Shown piece by piece: positions 22,063 to 33,600 of a stretch of 64,000 nt of DNA (position 1 is the first letter of the stretch; every line of letters begins with the position of its first letter). The notes beneath the pieces are model-generated. The model was not told where the DNA came from and searched no databases. It was given only the letters and a program-made list of their open reading frames with translations. Position numbers and translations under genes: made by a program. Source of the DNA: Pseudofabraea citricarpa (lineage: Eukaryota > Ascomycota > Leotiomycetes > Helotiales > Dermateaceae); contig JAPWGK010000036.1 in the NCBI GenBank assembly GCA_029641185.1, positions 62,001 through 126,000 on the forward strand, written 5' to 3'.

Positions 22063-23945
22063 ATGGCCGACAACAAGATGTTCACGAGCTCCGAGCCCGA
22101 GAAATCCACCAACATGTCCTATCCAGCACCTAATTCTCCATCCACTGAAGTCGGCTCGGTGTCACAGGGCCCCAAAGGGCCAATGTTCACCCGTTTTGTC
22201 GACAGTTTTAGGCAACAGAAGGGTGTCACTGTCACTCCAGGGGGTGTTGTTGGAGCAGATGGTAAGGTCTTTGAGCAAGAGGTCTCAATCCCAGAGCTCT
22301 CGCACAGTTTGAAGCCTAGGCATTTGCAAATGATCGCCATCGGTGGTTCAATTGGTAAGCATCTATGCCATTGTGACCGAGAACACTGTTGACATCTTGC
22401 AGGCACTGGTCTTTTCGTTGGAAGTGGTTCAGCTCTTGAAAGGGGTGGACCTGCGTCGCTCATCATCGCCTACGGCCTTATTGGGGCCATGTTGTTTTGC
22501 ACGGTTCATGCGCTTGGCGAAATGGCTGTTACTTTTCCAGTTGCCGGTTCCTTCGCTGCTTATTCGACTCGTTTCTTAGACCCGGCTTGGGGGTTCGCCA
22601 TGGGATGGAACTACGCCCTTCAATGGCTCATCACTCTCCCCCTCGAAATCATTGCCGCTTCTATCACCCTCGGTTTCTGGGAGGGTTCCAAAGACGTCAA
22701 CCCAGCTGTTTGGGTCACCATATTCCTTCTCCTAATCATCGCCATCAATTTCTTCGGTGTCAAGGGCTATGGAGAGGCAGAGTTTGTTTTCTCCATCATA
22801 AAAGTTATCGCTGTTATTGGATTCATTATTCTTGGTATAGTTCTTAATGTCGGTGGAGGACCAAACCATGAATATATCGGAGCTAGATACTGGTACAACC
22901 CCGGAGCTTTCCATAACGGGTTCAAGGGACTCTGCAGTGTTTTTGTTACCGCAGCCTTCAGTTTCGCCGGTACTGAGCTTGTTGGTCTTGCCGCTGCGGA
23001 AACCGAGAACCCAAGAAAAGCTCTACCAACAGCCATCAAGCAAGTCTTCTGGCGTATTCTCCTCGTAAGTTTATTGGTTTACAACACTGCCTTATCCATG
23101 TGCTAATTAAATAGTTCTACATGGTCTCGCTCACCATTGTCGGTGTTCTCGTCCCATACAATGACCCGGCTCTCCTCAACGGTGGCGGATCTTCTGATGC
23201 CAACGCCTCCCCGTTCGTCATTGCCATCCGCAATGCCGGTGTTGGCGGAATACCATCAGTTATGAATGTTGTCATCATGATTGCTGTTCTTTCTGTCGGT
23301 AACTCAGCCGTTTACGGGTCCTCCCGTACTCTTGCCGCATTGGCAGATCAAGGCCAAGCACCCAAGATTGTTGGCTACATCGATCGTAAGGGTCGCCCTC
23401 TCATCGCAATCTGTGTTGCCTCAGCCTTTGGATTCCTTTGTTACCTCGTTGCAGCCGGAGCCGATAAGCGCACTGAAGCATTCAACTGGATGCTTGCCAT
23501 TTCAGGTCTAGCTTCCATCTTCACCTGGGGATCTATCTGCCTATGCCACATCCGATTCCGTGCAGCATGGAAGAAGCAAGGACGCAGCCTCGACGAGCTG
23601 GCCTTCCGATCGCAAGCTGGCGTAATTGGATCATGGTGTGGATTCTTGTTCAACATCTTGGTGCTGATGGCACAATTCTGGACAGGGTTTGCACCTGTAG
23701 GTTACGGATCCATGACGGCTAGCGCGCGTATACAGAATTTCTTCGAAGGCTACCTCGCAGCTCCTATCGTCGTCATCACCTACGTTATTTACAAACTCAT
23801 CTATAAGACCAAGATTGTCCGCAGTTTAGAGGTAGATCTCCATTCTGGTATGCGCGAGATGAACGTTGCGGAATTGATTGCGGAAGAGCGCGCTGAGATG
23901 ATGAGCTGGCCTAGATACAAGAAGATCTGGAGAACTATTTGCTAG
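22063..23945 (+). CDS. Amino-acid permease, YAT/GAP family
   Basis: Three exons (22063-22354, 22403-23064 and 23115-23945; introns of 48 and 50 nt), 594 residues. A hydrophilic N-terminus of about 90 residues leads into HLQMIAIGGSIGTGLFVGSG, the signature of the amino acid-polyamine-organocation superfamily, then about 12 membrane segments. These include GEMAVTFPVAGSF, WNYALQWLITLPLEI, FSFAGTELVGLAAAE and SSRTLAALADQGQAPK. The tail ends in a charged MSWPRYKKIWRTIC-like region, close to Gap1-type permeases, where the C-terminus controls sorting. It imports amino acids across the plasma membrane by proton symport. Exact substrates cannot be read from sequence. Confidence 0.92.
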
Positions 23946-24292
23946 ATATCTTCCTTTAGTTCGGCTGGTCTTGATGCATAGAAGCGTACGTGTGTAAATT
24001 GAGGTGTTTTGGGATTTCTGGTGCAATGATTAAGGTGTCAGGATTAGGCAGGGAAATTTTACGAGGTGGGCCATTGAATATAAGGTATCATGGCTGGGTT
24101 AGGGGAAAAGTATCGCATGAAAACAGTCTGTCCGCATACTAAATACAAACCATTTTTGATGCATTCGTCATTGCACCCTCGGAAATCCTTAATTATAAAA
24201 TACATCGAATGGTACCAATTTATACACCCAGCCAATGTTAAACATACCTCGACAAATGATTTACTAACGCAAACCAGGAAACCAGGCTCCAA
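23946..24292. other. Intergenic between convergent genes
   Basis: 3' regions of the permease and MUS81. No feature beyond likely polyadenylation sequence. Confidence 0.6.
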
Positions 24293-26098
24293 CTATCTAA
24301 TAATCCTCACGCCTCCCCAATTCTCTGCAATCTTTCCGCTCAACGCATTTCCAATCTTCTTCCTACCAATTAACCCCTCCATCGTACAAGCGACCAGCTC
24401 TTTCTTCTTCTTTTCATCATCGCCACATGCTTGGAATGCCTCGACAAGTTCGACAGGAGTCTTCCATCTTTTCTGGACCTCGAGAGCTTTCTCACCTGTA
24501 AGGCCTCGAGTGCACATTAGCATCTTTAGGAAATAGTCACGCAGTGTCATCGTGTCTGATTTAGACGCCAGCAAATCTAAAGCGGTGTAGGTGATTTGGT
24601 AATTGCGGTACGGGTGGGTTGACGATAAGTGTTTGAGGAGAGGGAGGTGGTTGCGCACTGTAAGAATTCCTGTGGGGATAACATATAGAGGTTTGTTTTC
24701 GTACAGCGAGCGCAGCAGAATGGTCATACGCGCAAAATATCGGATAGTATCGTCCATCTTCTGGGTTTTCTTCACAAAATACCCATTTACGACCTGCGTT
24801 GACGCGATGGCAGACTGGACTGCTTCGGCATATTTCTGAAATTCGTCTTGGACCTTCATCTCTTCAATGATGTAGATGACATTTTTAACCCCGCTCTTCT
24901 TGAGACGGAACTTCTGCTCGTGGAAGCGTCCATCTTTGATACTGCTTACTAGATCGTCTAGACGCTTTCTCTCCACTATCCAGTCTAACATTATCATGTC
25001 GCCTTCAAGCCCCATTCGTGTAAGGAGTTGTGGATCTTTGCATCTTGCTACCCATAAACCATCACCTAGTGCTAGTGCTTTCATGATGGGCTTGATCCCT
25101 TTCTTGATCAATTCGTTCTCCATGTAGTCCCTATCTTTGGTAGCCCGGATTTCGCGCACATCAAGCATGAACTCGACAGTGAAAGCTCCAGCTGGTATGG
25201 TGATGGGTGAGAAAGTTGGTAGGGATGCCTCGTCCGAAGTAACATCTCCATGAGGGATCAGATCTGCTGCCGGTGACCTGAGAGGTTCATCCTCAGCTGG
25301 GGGTTGAACAGCTACATCTTTCTCTTTGCCTGCGAAGTCGTCTAAACGGGTTTGAGTTGGGTCAAGCGTAGCTTTTATCCTCTGCGCCACCTCCCAGCCC
25401 TCATCTGTCAGAGTATACCGCTTCGTTGGTCTACCCGCCTCCTTGACAATGTCTTTACCAACCAAAGTCTGCATCGACTTCCAAGCTGTATAGTAACTAG
25501 TTGCATCACTTGGGACAGTATATGATGAATCACAGTGTGGTTGAGCCAATTCTATAACCTGCCCTTTTGTGAGACCTTGAGAGTCCTCGTCCAATGTTGC
25601 TAAGGCTAAGATGATCCCATAGGGTCCTGTCTGTAACGTCGGCACATATGCCTTTACCTTCTTTGCTTTCTTGGCAGGCGCTGGCTCGTCATCCTCATTC
25701 TGTTGCACAATATTCCTTCGCTTGCCTGTTGGTCGTTTTGGCATAGGCTGTCCTTCTGATGCGCAGTGTTCTTCCAGTTTCTTTGTGAGCTTTGCGCAGA
25801 GTCCATCTCCGAATCCGTGAAGTTGTTTTGCTTCTGATGGATGGGTAACTAAGGATGTTGGCTGATTGTCTGAGTTGTGCTGAGATAAGTACTTACATGT
25901 AATCGGGCAGGCTTTCAAAGCTTCATATGCTCTCTGCGAACCAATGTTAGCTTGAGGTGAAGCACGATTGTTCTGCCTTAAACTTGCCTTGTATGTCGAT
26001 ACTCCCTTCGTATTTTTCTCCTTTGCAAAATCCCACCATTCGCGAACCCATCCTAATAGCAAAGGGTTGGCAGAATCTTCATCGGTCTGCGAGGGCAT
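24293..26098 (-). CDS. MUS81: Structure-specific endonuclease Mus81
   Basis: An open frame covers the whole gene, but family alignment shows two introns that keep frame. The first is 25934-25987 (54 nt, donor GCAAGT, branch GCTAAC, acceptor CAG) and the second 25849-25896 (48 nt, GTAAGT...TTAG). Exons 25988-26098, 25897-25933 and 24293-25848 give 567 residues. Spliced, the helix-hairpin-helix N-terminus reads TYKRAYEALKACPITFTHPSEA. A winged-helix region follows (about 120-205), then the XPF-type nuclease core with LDVREIR (about 278) and the catalytic ERKRLDD (342-348), and a C-terminal HhH domain. Mus81 pairs with Eme1/Mms4 to cut branched DNA at stalled forks. The start is ATG 26098; the upstream in-frame start is only TTG. 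The introns are inferred from family comparison. Confidence 0.93.
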   Translation of the reverse strand: MPSQTDEDSANPLLLGWVREWWDFAKEKNTKGVSTYKASLRQNNRASPQANIGSQRAYEALKACPITCKYLSQHNSDNQPTSLVTHPSEAKQLHGFGDGLCAKLTKKLEEHCASEGQPMPKRPTGKRRNIVQQNEDDEPAPAKKAKKVKAYVPTLQTGPYGIILALATLDEDSQGLTKGQVIELAQPHCDSSYTVPSDATSYYTAWKSMQTLVGKDIVKEAGRPTKRYTLTDEGWEVAQRIKATLDPTQTRLDDFAGKEKDVAVQPPAEDEPLRSPAADLIPHGDVTSDEASLPTFSPITIPAGAFTVEFMLDVREIRATKDRDYMENELIKKGIKPIMKALALGDGLWVARCKDPQLLTRMGLEGDMIMLDWIVERKRLDDLVSSIKDGRFHEQKFRLKKSGVKNVIYIIEEMKVQDEFQKYAEAVQSAIASTQVVNGYFVKKTQKMDDTIRYFARMTILLRSLYENKPLYVIPTGILTVRNHLPLLKHLSSTHPYRNYQITYTALDLLASKSDTMTLRDYFLKMLMCTRGLTGEKALEVQKRWKTPVELVEAFQACGDDEKKKKELVACTMEGLIGRKKIGNALSGKIAENWGGVRIIR

Positions 26099-26497
26099 CT
26101 TGAAGGCAGGAGCAATGTCTTGGTATAGGGTGGGCAACGAACGGAGCGATAATGTAGGTGGAGAGTTGATGGCATTGGACGAGATTGCTAGACGCGTCTA
26201 AAAAGAACTCACGATCGCGCAGTCATGTGATATAGGGTGGGATGTATTCAGGAATGCGGTGAGGAGCTGCGAATAGCTCAAAATAGCAAGGCCCACCGCG
26301 CCATCTCTACCCTTCTACGAATCCATCACCCATTCGATCAGCGTCTGCAAGTGTTAATTCCCATCTACAAAACCCCTCTGTTGCTGACTATATCTAGTTT
26401 TCTGATCATTGACTGCTCTTACAACGCTGAACATCCCGCCGCATCGTCCCACTCTTCCACGAACCCCTCCATACCCCTCATCAACCGGCGCGCAATC
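26099..26497. promoter_or_regulatory. MUS81-PCM1 divergent intergenic region
   Basis: 399 bp between two genes that diverge. On the plus strand the PCM1 frame stays open up to 26237 but has no upstream ATG in frame worth using, so this is treated as leader and promoter. No clear motif is recognised. Confidence 0.5.
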
Positions 26498-28165
26498 ATG
26501 GACACCAAGATTCTTGAAGCTTCACAGAAGCACCCAAAGCCGGATCGGGCCTTCCAATATGGTACAGCTGGATTCCGCATGAAGGCAAATCTCCTCGACT
26601 CGGTGGTATTTCGAGTTGGACTTGTTGCAGCTTTGAGATCTAGAAAACTAGGCGGCCAAACTATTGGTGTAATGATTACCGCCAGCCACAACCCACCCGA
26701 AGACAATGGTGTTAAATTGGTCGATCCTATGGGGGAGATGTTGGAGCAGGCATGGGAGTCGTACAGCACAGAATTGGCAAATGCAAAAACGGAAGATGTC
26801 GTCGAGGTTTATCACAAGCTGGAGAAATCCTTAAAGATCAACCCAGAGACACCAGCCAGAGTTATCTATGCGCGAGATACTCGACCATCTGGGCCTGCTT
26901 TAGTGAAGGCTCTGGTGGATGCCCTAGAAGCTACAGGGGCAGAATTCACGGATTACAAGATCCTAACCACTCCTCAGCTACACTATCTCACGAGATGCAT
27001 AAACACAGAGGGTACACCGCAGGCATATGGCGAGGTCAGCGAGAAAGGTTATTACAAGAAACTAGGAGCTGCATTTGCGAGGGCGATCAAAGGAAAGAAG
27101 ACAACCGGGCCTGTCACTGTTGATTGTGCTAATGGTGTTGGAGGACCGAAGTTGGCAGAGTTGTTGAAGTATCTACCTCAAGCCCCGGAAGGTGTCGAGA
27201 TTAAGATTATTAATGATGATGTCTTAAAGGCAGAAGTTCTTAACTTTGAGGTAAATTTGTTTTGCGGCATTTTTAGCTTGCCTGCTAATATTTTCAAGTG
27301 TGGTGCAGACTTTGTTAAGACAAAACAGCGTGCTCCTCCCTCCTCGAAAGCCGGTCCCAACGAACGATCCTGCTCCCTTGATGGTGATGCCGATCGACTC
27401 ATTTATTATTTTCATGATCCCGATCACGGCTTTCGACTTCTTGATGGAGATCGAATTGCAACTCTGGCAGCCTCGTTTATTGGGGATCTTGTCCGTGAAG
27501 CTGGTCTCGCTGAGGAGTTGAAGCTTGGTGTTGTCCAAACTGCATATGCGAATGGCGCATCAACCAAATATGTTGAGAAGTCATTGAAGATCCCAGTGGT
27601 TTGCACGCCAACAGGAGTTAAATGGCTCCACCACGCTGCTACGAAATTCGATATTGGCGTCTACTTCGAAGCGAATGGTCATGGCACAGTTGTGTTCTCA
27701 CAGCAGGCTCTGAAGGCTTTCAATACCAGAGAGCCACAATCGCCAGCACAAAACAACGCCCTTGAGATTCTCCGTGCTTTGACCGAGCTGATCAACCAGA
27801 CTGTTGGAGATGCTCTCTCCGACATGCTTCTCGTAGAAACCATCCTTGCCCATAAATCATGGACGCCCAAGGAATGGGATTTGACTTACACCGATCTTCC
27901 CAATCGCCTGGTGCGGATAGAGGTGCCCGATAGAAACATGTTCAAGACATTTGATGCTGAGAGAAAACTTAGTGAGCCTCAGGGTGCCCAAGCGCAGATC
28001 GATGCTGCCGTGGCGAAGTTCAAAGATGGCCGGGCTTTTGCCAGAGCCAGTGGTACAGAAGATGCCGTTAGAGTATATGCCGAAGCTGCGACGAGTACTG
28101 AAGTGGATGCACTGGCTACTATTGTCAAGTCTATTGTGAAGAGCGAGGGTGGCAGCAAGGCTTAG
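26498..28165 (+). CDS. PCM1: Phosphoacetylglucosamine mutase
   Basis: Two exons (26498-27250 and 27299-28165), 539 residues. The 48-nt intron (GTAAAT, branch GCTAAT, CAAG) is a multiple of three with no stop; removing it restores NFECGADFVKTKQRAPP. The enzyme (Pcm1/Agm1) converts GlcNAc-6-phosphate to GlcNAc-1-phosphate on the way to UDP-GlcNAc for chitin, N-glycans and GPI anchors. Visible alpha-D-phosphohexomutase blocks are the phosphoserine loop TASHNPPEDNG (Ser about 63), the metal loop DGDADR, the sugar loop EANGHGT and the phosphate loop RASGTED. Its length is that of the family. The start at MDTKILEASQKHPKP matches the family N-terminus. It is divergent from MUS81. Confidence 0.95.
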   Translation: MDTKILEASQKHPKPDRAFQYGTAGFRMKANLLDSVVFRVGLVAALRSRKLGGQTIGVMITASHNPPEDNGVKLVDPMGEMLEQAWESYSTELANAKTEDVVEVYHKLEKSLKINPETPARVIYARDTRPSGPALVKALVDALEATGAEFTDYKILTTPQLHYLTRCINTEGTPQAYGEVSEKGYYKKLGAAFARAIKGKKTTGPVTVDCANGVGGPKLAELLKYLPQAPEGVEIKIINDDVLKAEVLNFEVNLFCGIFSLPANIFKCGADFVKTKQRAPPSSKAGPNERSCSLDGDADRLIYYFHDPDHGFRLLDGDRIATLAASFIGDLVREAGLAEELKLGVVQTAYANGASTKYVEKSLKIPVVCTPTGVKWLHHAATKFDIGVYFEANGHGTVVFSQQALKAFNTREPQSPAQNNALEILRALTELINQTVGDALSDMLLVETILAHKSWTPKEWDLTYTDLPNRLVRIEVPDRNMFKTFDAERKLSEPQGAQAQIDAAVAKFKDGRAFARASGTEDAVRVYAEAATSTEVDALATIVKSIVKSEGGSKA

Positions 28166-28903
28166 AGCAGAGTGAGCATCTCATGCGGCGTTTTCAGAGG
28201 TGATTTATCTTATGCCAATAACGAATAAAAGTTGTTCTTTTTCTGCGGATCTTACTGTGATTTCCGGAAAGTGAAAATATGTGGTTTTAGAAAAGGTCTG
28301 ATGATTGTTGGTCATAATTGATTATAGTTGCTCAATTATAACCCAGTAGGGTCCTGCTATGAAAATTATCTGGTTAGAATTGGAGTCTCTCTCGTCCTGT
28401 ATATTTCTTCTCCAATATCCTAGACACGTATAGCTATCTATACCTTTCTAGAAACTCTATTAATCTATGGCACGAATAAACTAGAATACTATAAGTTACA
28501 TATAGTAGCTTAAGTAAAGTAAATTATCATAAAGCAACAGCTTTGAATTACCACACTAACTCAAGGAACGACTTACTAGTCACTAAAGTACCTGCAACAG
28601 GGAACACCTTTAGAAATGATAAAATACCTTGAAACCCGACAGAAAGATGCTATACAGCACACAAAATGCTGGGGTAGAGTTTGATAGCTATAGAACTGAA
28701 GAAAATATCGCAACTCATTCCTCCTTGACCAATCTTGCTCGAAGTGAACCGGTAACAATAGATATATTATCGCTTTGGCACCACTGGGGGGAAATAAATA
28801 CTGCAATCATAAAAATATGTACATGCCCATCACCCAAGAGATGTATTGAGCCTGCTCAAACATAATTATTCTGTATCCTCAAGCACCATGTGGTTACCAG
28901 GGC
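28166..28903. terminator. Intergenic; PCM1 poly(A) signal
   Basis: The region between the convergent PCM1 and cutinase genes. An AATAAA at 28224-28229, about 60 bases after the PCM1 stop, is a plausible polyadenylation signal. The rest is AT-rich and without genes. Confidence 0.5.
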
Positions 28904-29600
28904 TTAGAAGCCAGCAGCAGAAGCAGCGAAAGCGGCAGCTGTTCCAGCATCGGAACCGTAGGTCAGATGTGGTGCGAGAATGGTAGCACCTCCTTGGCAA
29001 ATGTTGTCACCTGCGTGGCAGATAACCTTTGTATTGGCAGAGGAAGCACCGACCACAGGTTTACCGTTGTCTGAAAGCATGGTGAGCTAACAAAATGAAG
29101 TAGTATCAAACTATAACGTACCTGGATCACCGAAGATGACAACAGAAGATACCTTTCCCATGGTATCGGCTGGAAGGATCTCCGCGGCATTGTGAACTAA
29201 CTGTCCTCCCTGAGAGTACCCGGACATGACTATCTTGGCTTGTGGACAGCTAGCAACGGCATCGGATACCATCTTGGCCCTACGAAAATAATTAGCAACT
29301 TGGAAAAGTAATAACTACACCAGTGACTAACATGGTCTGACTTCCAGCTTTGTCACCTCCGGCGAGGAAACCTGGAATATCAGCAGGATAGCTAACGCCT
29401 TGGAAGCTCAGGCTAGCACCCCCAATCTTTGACTGCAGGGCACTTTTGAAAGGAGGACCCGCCACGGTTCCAATTGGAGCAGCCTCAGTTGTCCCGCGAG
29501 CAAATACAACCATCATATCTGCACATGCTGCACGAGGGCTAGGTTGCGGAAGGGCGAGGGCGAGGGGCAAAAGAAGCAGAAGAAGGGTTTGAGATAACAT
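28904..29600 (-). CDS. Secreted cutinase
   Basis: Three exons (29332-29600, 29122-29279 and 28904-29070; introns of 52 and 51 nt), 197 residues. A signal peptide is evident (MLSQTLLLLLLPLALAL). The mature part has the cutinase fold marks FARGTTE, the nucleophile elbow GYSQG with Ser about 112, FGDP, and Asp about 164 and His about 177 in CHAGDNIC and APHLTYG; the cysteines are conserved. Cutinases hydrolyse plant cutin polyester outside the cell, and some act on other polyesters. Expression is often induced by plant surfaces; nothing here proves that. The gene is a small isolated accessory gene with no obvious cluster. Confidence 0.94.
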
Positions 29601-30676
29601 GGTTGCAGTTATAGAGTGAATGTGTAGAATTTATTGGGAATGAGTGTTGAGATTGAGATATACAAGAGGACTTGAGGGCATGTTTATGCCCTCTCTATAT
29701 ACCTGTCATCCCACCGAGTGTCTTGTCAGTCGTACGGTTAAGTAGACTAATGCCGAGGGGATTTCAACGGACTCTTACAAATTCTTCAAACACGATGTCT
29801 CGAGTATCGACGCATGTGAAGTTTGCGGTGACGGGACGGGTTGGCTAACAGCACGGAGAGGGGGAGAAGGAAGAGCTGAGAACGAAGGGTGTACAGAAAA
29901 TGGGCAATCAGCGCGAAAGCTGCGATGAAAGGGAAAATGCGATTGGCTTCCAGCTATCTGGATAGAATAAACATCTCATGTTTCGGTGATCTAGGCTCGT
30001 GATGGAGAAAGAGGCAAGGGCCGGGATGAAGCTCGAGTGCAAAAACGATATGCGACAAACCCTAACCAATCGCATCTCGCTACACATGTTAAGCGACGAA
30101 CTCGGGATGAACACAACACTTAAGCTGTTTTACCTTACTATTCTAGACCTAGGCAAATGGTTAAAATTTACAGACGAAGTAAAATTAGTAGAATTATTGC
30201 CGAGGCACCGAGGGTTGATCAAATAACGGACGGAAACAATGTCTCAGCGAAGGCTGTTCAGCGGGACTCGCAAGAATATTCTGTTCCGACGTCTGTTCTT
30301 TGGTGCAAGGGCTGGACTTCTCGTAGACAAGAGTCGTAGTGATTAATTAAAGGGGCTTACTGCTGTATGGTGTTTACAAAGTTCACGCCCGGTGCCGAGG
30401 TGTATGCTTAGATACCTGCTGAACCGCTGCTTAACCTGAAACAACCAAAACGTCTGGCTGAGTAAAACCCATATATGAACGTCACTCGCCAAAGTACTTA
30501 GCATCATCTTCGATCACAGATACCGCAGTATATTGAGTTATTCATACTTTCATTCCAGGCCCGTCTAGCTAGTACCTTGGTGGTTGAAGCCACCGCACCG
30601 AGACGCTAAATAACTAGTTACTTTGTGGAACCCAATTAAGAGAAGCCCAATGGTTCATTTGACCAAACGCAGTGGA
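29601..30676. other. Cutinase upstream region
   Basis: About 1.1 kb upstream of the cutinase and beyond the 3' end of the giant gene. The first 100 bases hold the presumed core promoter and leader. Short open frames near 29999-30340 have no family resemblance. Confidence 0.5.
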
Positions 30677-33600
30677 TCATTTGTCGAAATTAATATTTTT
30701 CAGTAACTCGCCGTGAAGAATCTTCCCCATGTGAGAACTGCTAAAGTCTTGACCCTTTCTTCGCATTTCGAAGAGCCTCTGGAGTAAAGCAATTGGACTT
30801 TTCGTAAAGACACAGCCGTTGTAGTTCGATAACCGATTGCGGCGTGCTAAAGTCATGAAGCCGTCTGGAGATGTATTGACTTCATCATCTGCCACCACAT
30901 AAGAGACACCGAGTAGGTGACAGAACGAGAAGTACTTCTCCATATCCGCGAAGTACAGTTGCCCCGAAAAGATATTTAGGCTCGTTGCGATAGGACTTGG
31001 AACTGACCAAGAACCAGGAAGCGGTGGTAAGGCACAAAACAGAAGCCGCTCAAGCGTAGGGTATGATAAGCTGAGCCTTGGGGCATAAACGTGCAGAGTA
31101 ACCTTCTTACTGTTGCGAATTATTGGCATGAGCTTATTCGCCTCATACGGACTCACCAAAATGAGCTCTGTTGGATAAGAAGTTATTCTCGAGGATAAAA
31201 CCCATTGAACTGGACGTAGAAAGAAGTCCATTGCTTGCTTGGAGGAGTTATTCTGGCTACTCAACCATGCTGATCCAGACTCCACAACTGTGGTAGCAAA
31301 ATCCGTGGTCATTAAAAGGTTCCGCGGCCATGATTTTAAATCCAGATCAGCTACAGCACTGGTACCATGCAAAAGCTGGAAGGCTGGTTGAAAAGCAGGA
31401 GAAGACAAAGAGCATTTACCAGTCATGACAAAGCTTTGGATATCATGATGTATGTTGTGTTTATAAGGCTTCATCGCGGGAGCACGCTCAATTTGTTGCT
31501 CTCGCTCTTGCTCTGGTTGCAGTTCACGCTCTTGCTCCTCGTGTAATGTTGCCTCGCTGAAGGATGTTAGTCCAAATTCGCGACACTTTTTTCGGATTGC
31601 ATCGATCTCATTTTGGTAATCAGACAATTGCCTATCAGCCTCATTGTCTAGAAGTAGTCGCTCATCGGATGGAACACTACCAAGTCCGTATCTTTGTTCT
31701 AGGCTCTGTGCTTCAGGCTCGAGTACAGAGTCCGTAACTGCATCCGAGATTACAGCCAGGCGTCGATGGTGCCGTACTCCTTGGTTGGCCCAGAGAGGCA
31801 TACATTTTCGAGTATGATTCCAAGTGTTACGGATGGTCCACTTCAGTACATCGGCTACTTCAAGATATTCATTGGGTGGTTTCCTGCTAGCTTCCAGTAT
31901 TTTTTGCTGTACCTCCAATGGCCCGCATAAGACCACGGATTGGCCTTTTCCCAGTTTACGCATGCGCATACAAGCTGCCAAGGGTCAACTTTTGTTACCA
32001 TTGAATGATTGAAATTTAGAGACTTACCTTGTACAAGTCGGTCTTTTGTCAGGTCTGGCCCTAGAGTCACAATTGCTCGGTAGTTCGTTGGCAATTTTAG
32101 GTCCGTCCCTCTCGTATGGGCCTCGTCTAAGAACACAAGACACTGATCCATCTGATTCAAAAACGGAGAGACAGAAAGTAATTCCTTAAGGCCATCACGA
32201 TCCAGGACAGTCAGATTGTTATCGTCGTCGAAGAAAATGACTGCTTGTATATCTTTAGTTGATGACCGTAGAAGCCATTTCTTCGCCATCTCTTCGTTTC
32301 GGAGCTCTAGAACCTGAGCTCCGACGTCAAGAATCACCCGAACGGGAGGTTCTGACTTTATAGCCATGTTTAAGAGGACATCTGCATTGAATATTTCCAC
32401 CTGGCTCTGAATTAAATTAGCCCCTAATAACTCAATTAAACGGCAGTAGCTTACAGTGAGTCTTCTATCAAAGGAATTTTCCGAACGCAATATCCAGTCG
32501 AGAACTGCCGCATTCGTCGACAACAGTTGAGGAAGATCGCATTGATTAATTGTGTTTGGCAGTATATACTGACTATCATTTGTTCCACTGAACCCAGTTG
32601 TAATATTAACTTTTTCTTTGGCAATATCCCAACCCGAGGAGGAAATCTTTTGGGGAAATTCTTTCATTTCCTTCGGAAAGACAATATTAGCCATGTAGAA
32701 GTCAATGATACCCTTTGAGTATCGAAGCTTAGGGAATATGAGAGTGGTGCACTGCACTGTGTTGCTCAGATTAATCCCGCTTAAAGATTTGAATGTTGTA
32801 TCAAAGTCAGCTAAGCCTGAAGTCCACTTGTTGTAATCTTCTTGTGCTTGCTTGCAACTTAGAAGTTTATCGAAACATGTGAATATTTGTTCATCAGAAA
32901 GTCCTCCGTAATAGTACGACAGGCATGTGAGTACTATCGCTAAGAGTAGTTGTTAGTTAGTTTGCGGCAAAAGTAATAATGGTAGCATTACTCACATGTG
33001 TCTGGATGACTGAATTCAGAACGTGGTGTTGGCGTGTCTTTGGCCTGATATGGAACGGCAAGCATTGTCCGTGACTGGTCAAGACCAAAGTTGACACGCC
33101 ATCGCTTCTGCGACAATGTAAATCGTAGAATGCCACAAGCAAAAAGCCCCCGAAGAAGCAACAAGCCCAGTCTCATAGACTCTGCTTCAAATAGTTTTTC
33201 CTTGAAAGGCTCAAAATCGGATTCGGGCAGCTGTAGGTTTATCAAGTATTCGAATACCATGTCACGATTTTGTTTTGATAACTTCCACTACAAAGAACGT
33301 CAGCAAAACCAGACTACTCTAAAAGGTGAATAGACTCACAATCGGCACTCCTGCGACGCCCTTCTCGCAGATCTCTCGTGCTAGTTGTAAAAGCATCTCA
33401 TCACCGGCTACCGAGTTCAAAATTCGGAGTCGTGGAAAACCTCCAGGGATTGCAGGTATGTACTCCAATCCACGTGGGAACGTATTAATTACACGTTGTA
33501 TGACATCGGAGAACATACCGAGAACTTCCTGAATGATATTCCATCTATTAAAGCCAAAATCTATAGATCGCTGTGTCCCCATTGTGTAGATCAACTCAAA

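Noticed and set aside
26237..26497. N-terminal extension of PCM1 in the open frame
   Set aside because: It would start from GTG, and family members start at the MDTKILEAS-type sequence at 26498.
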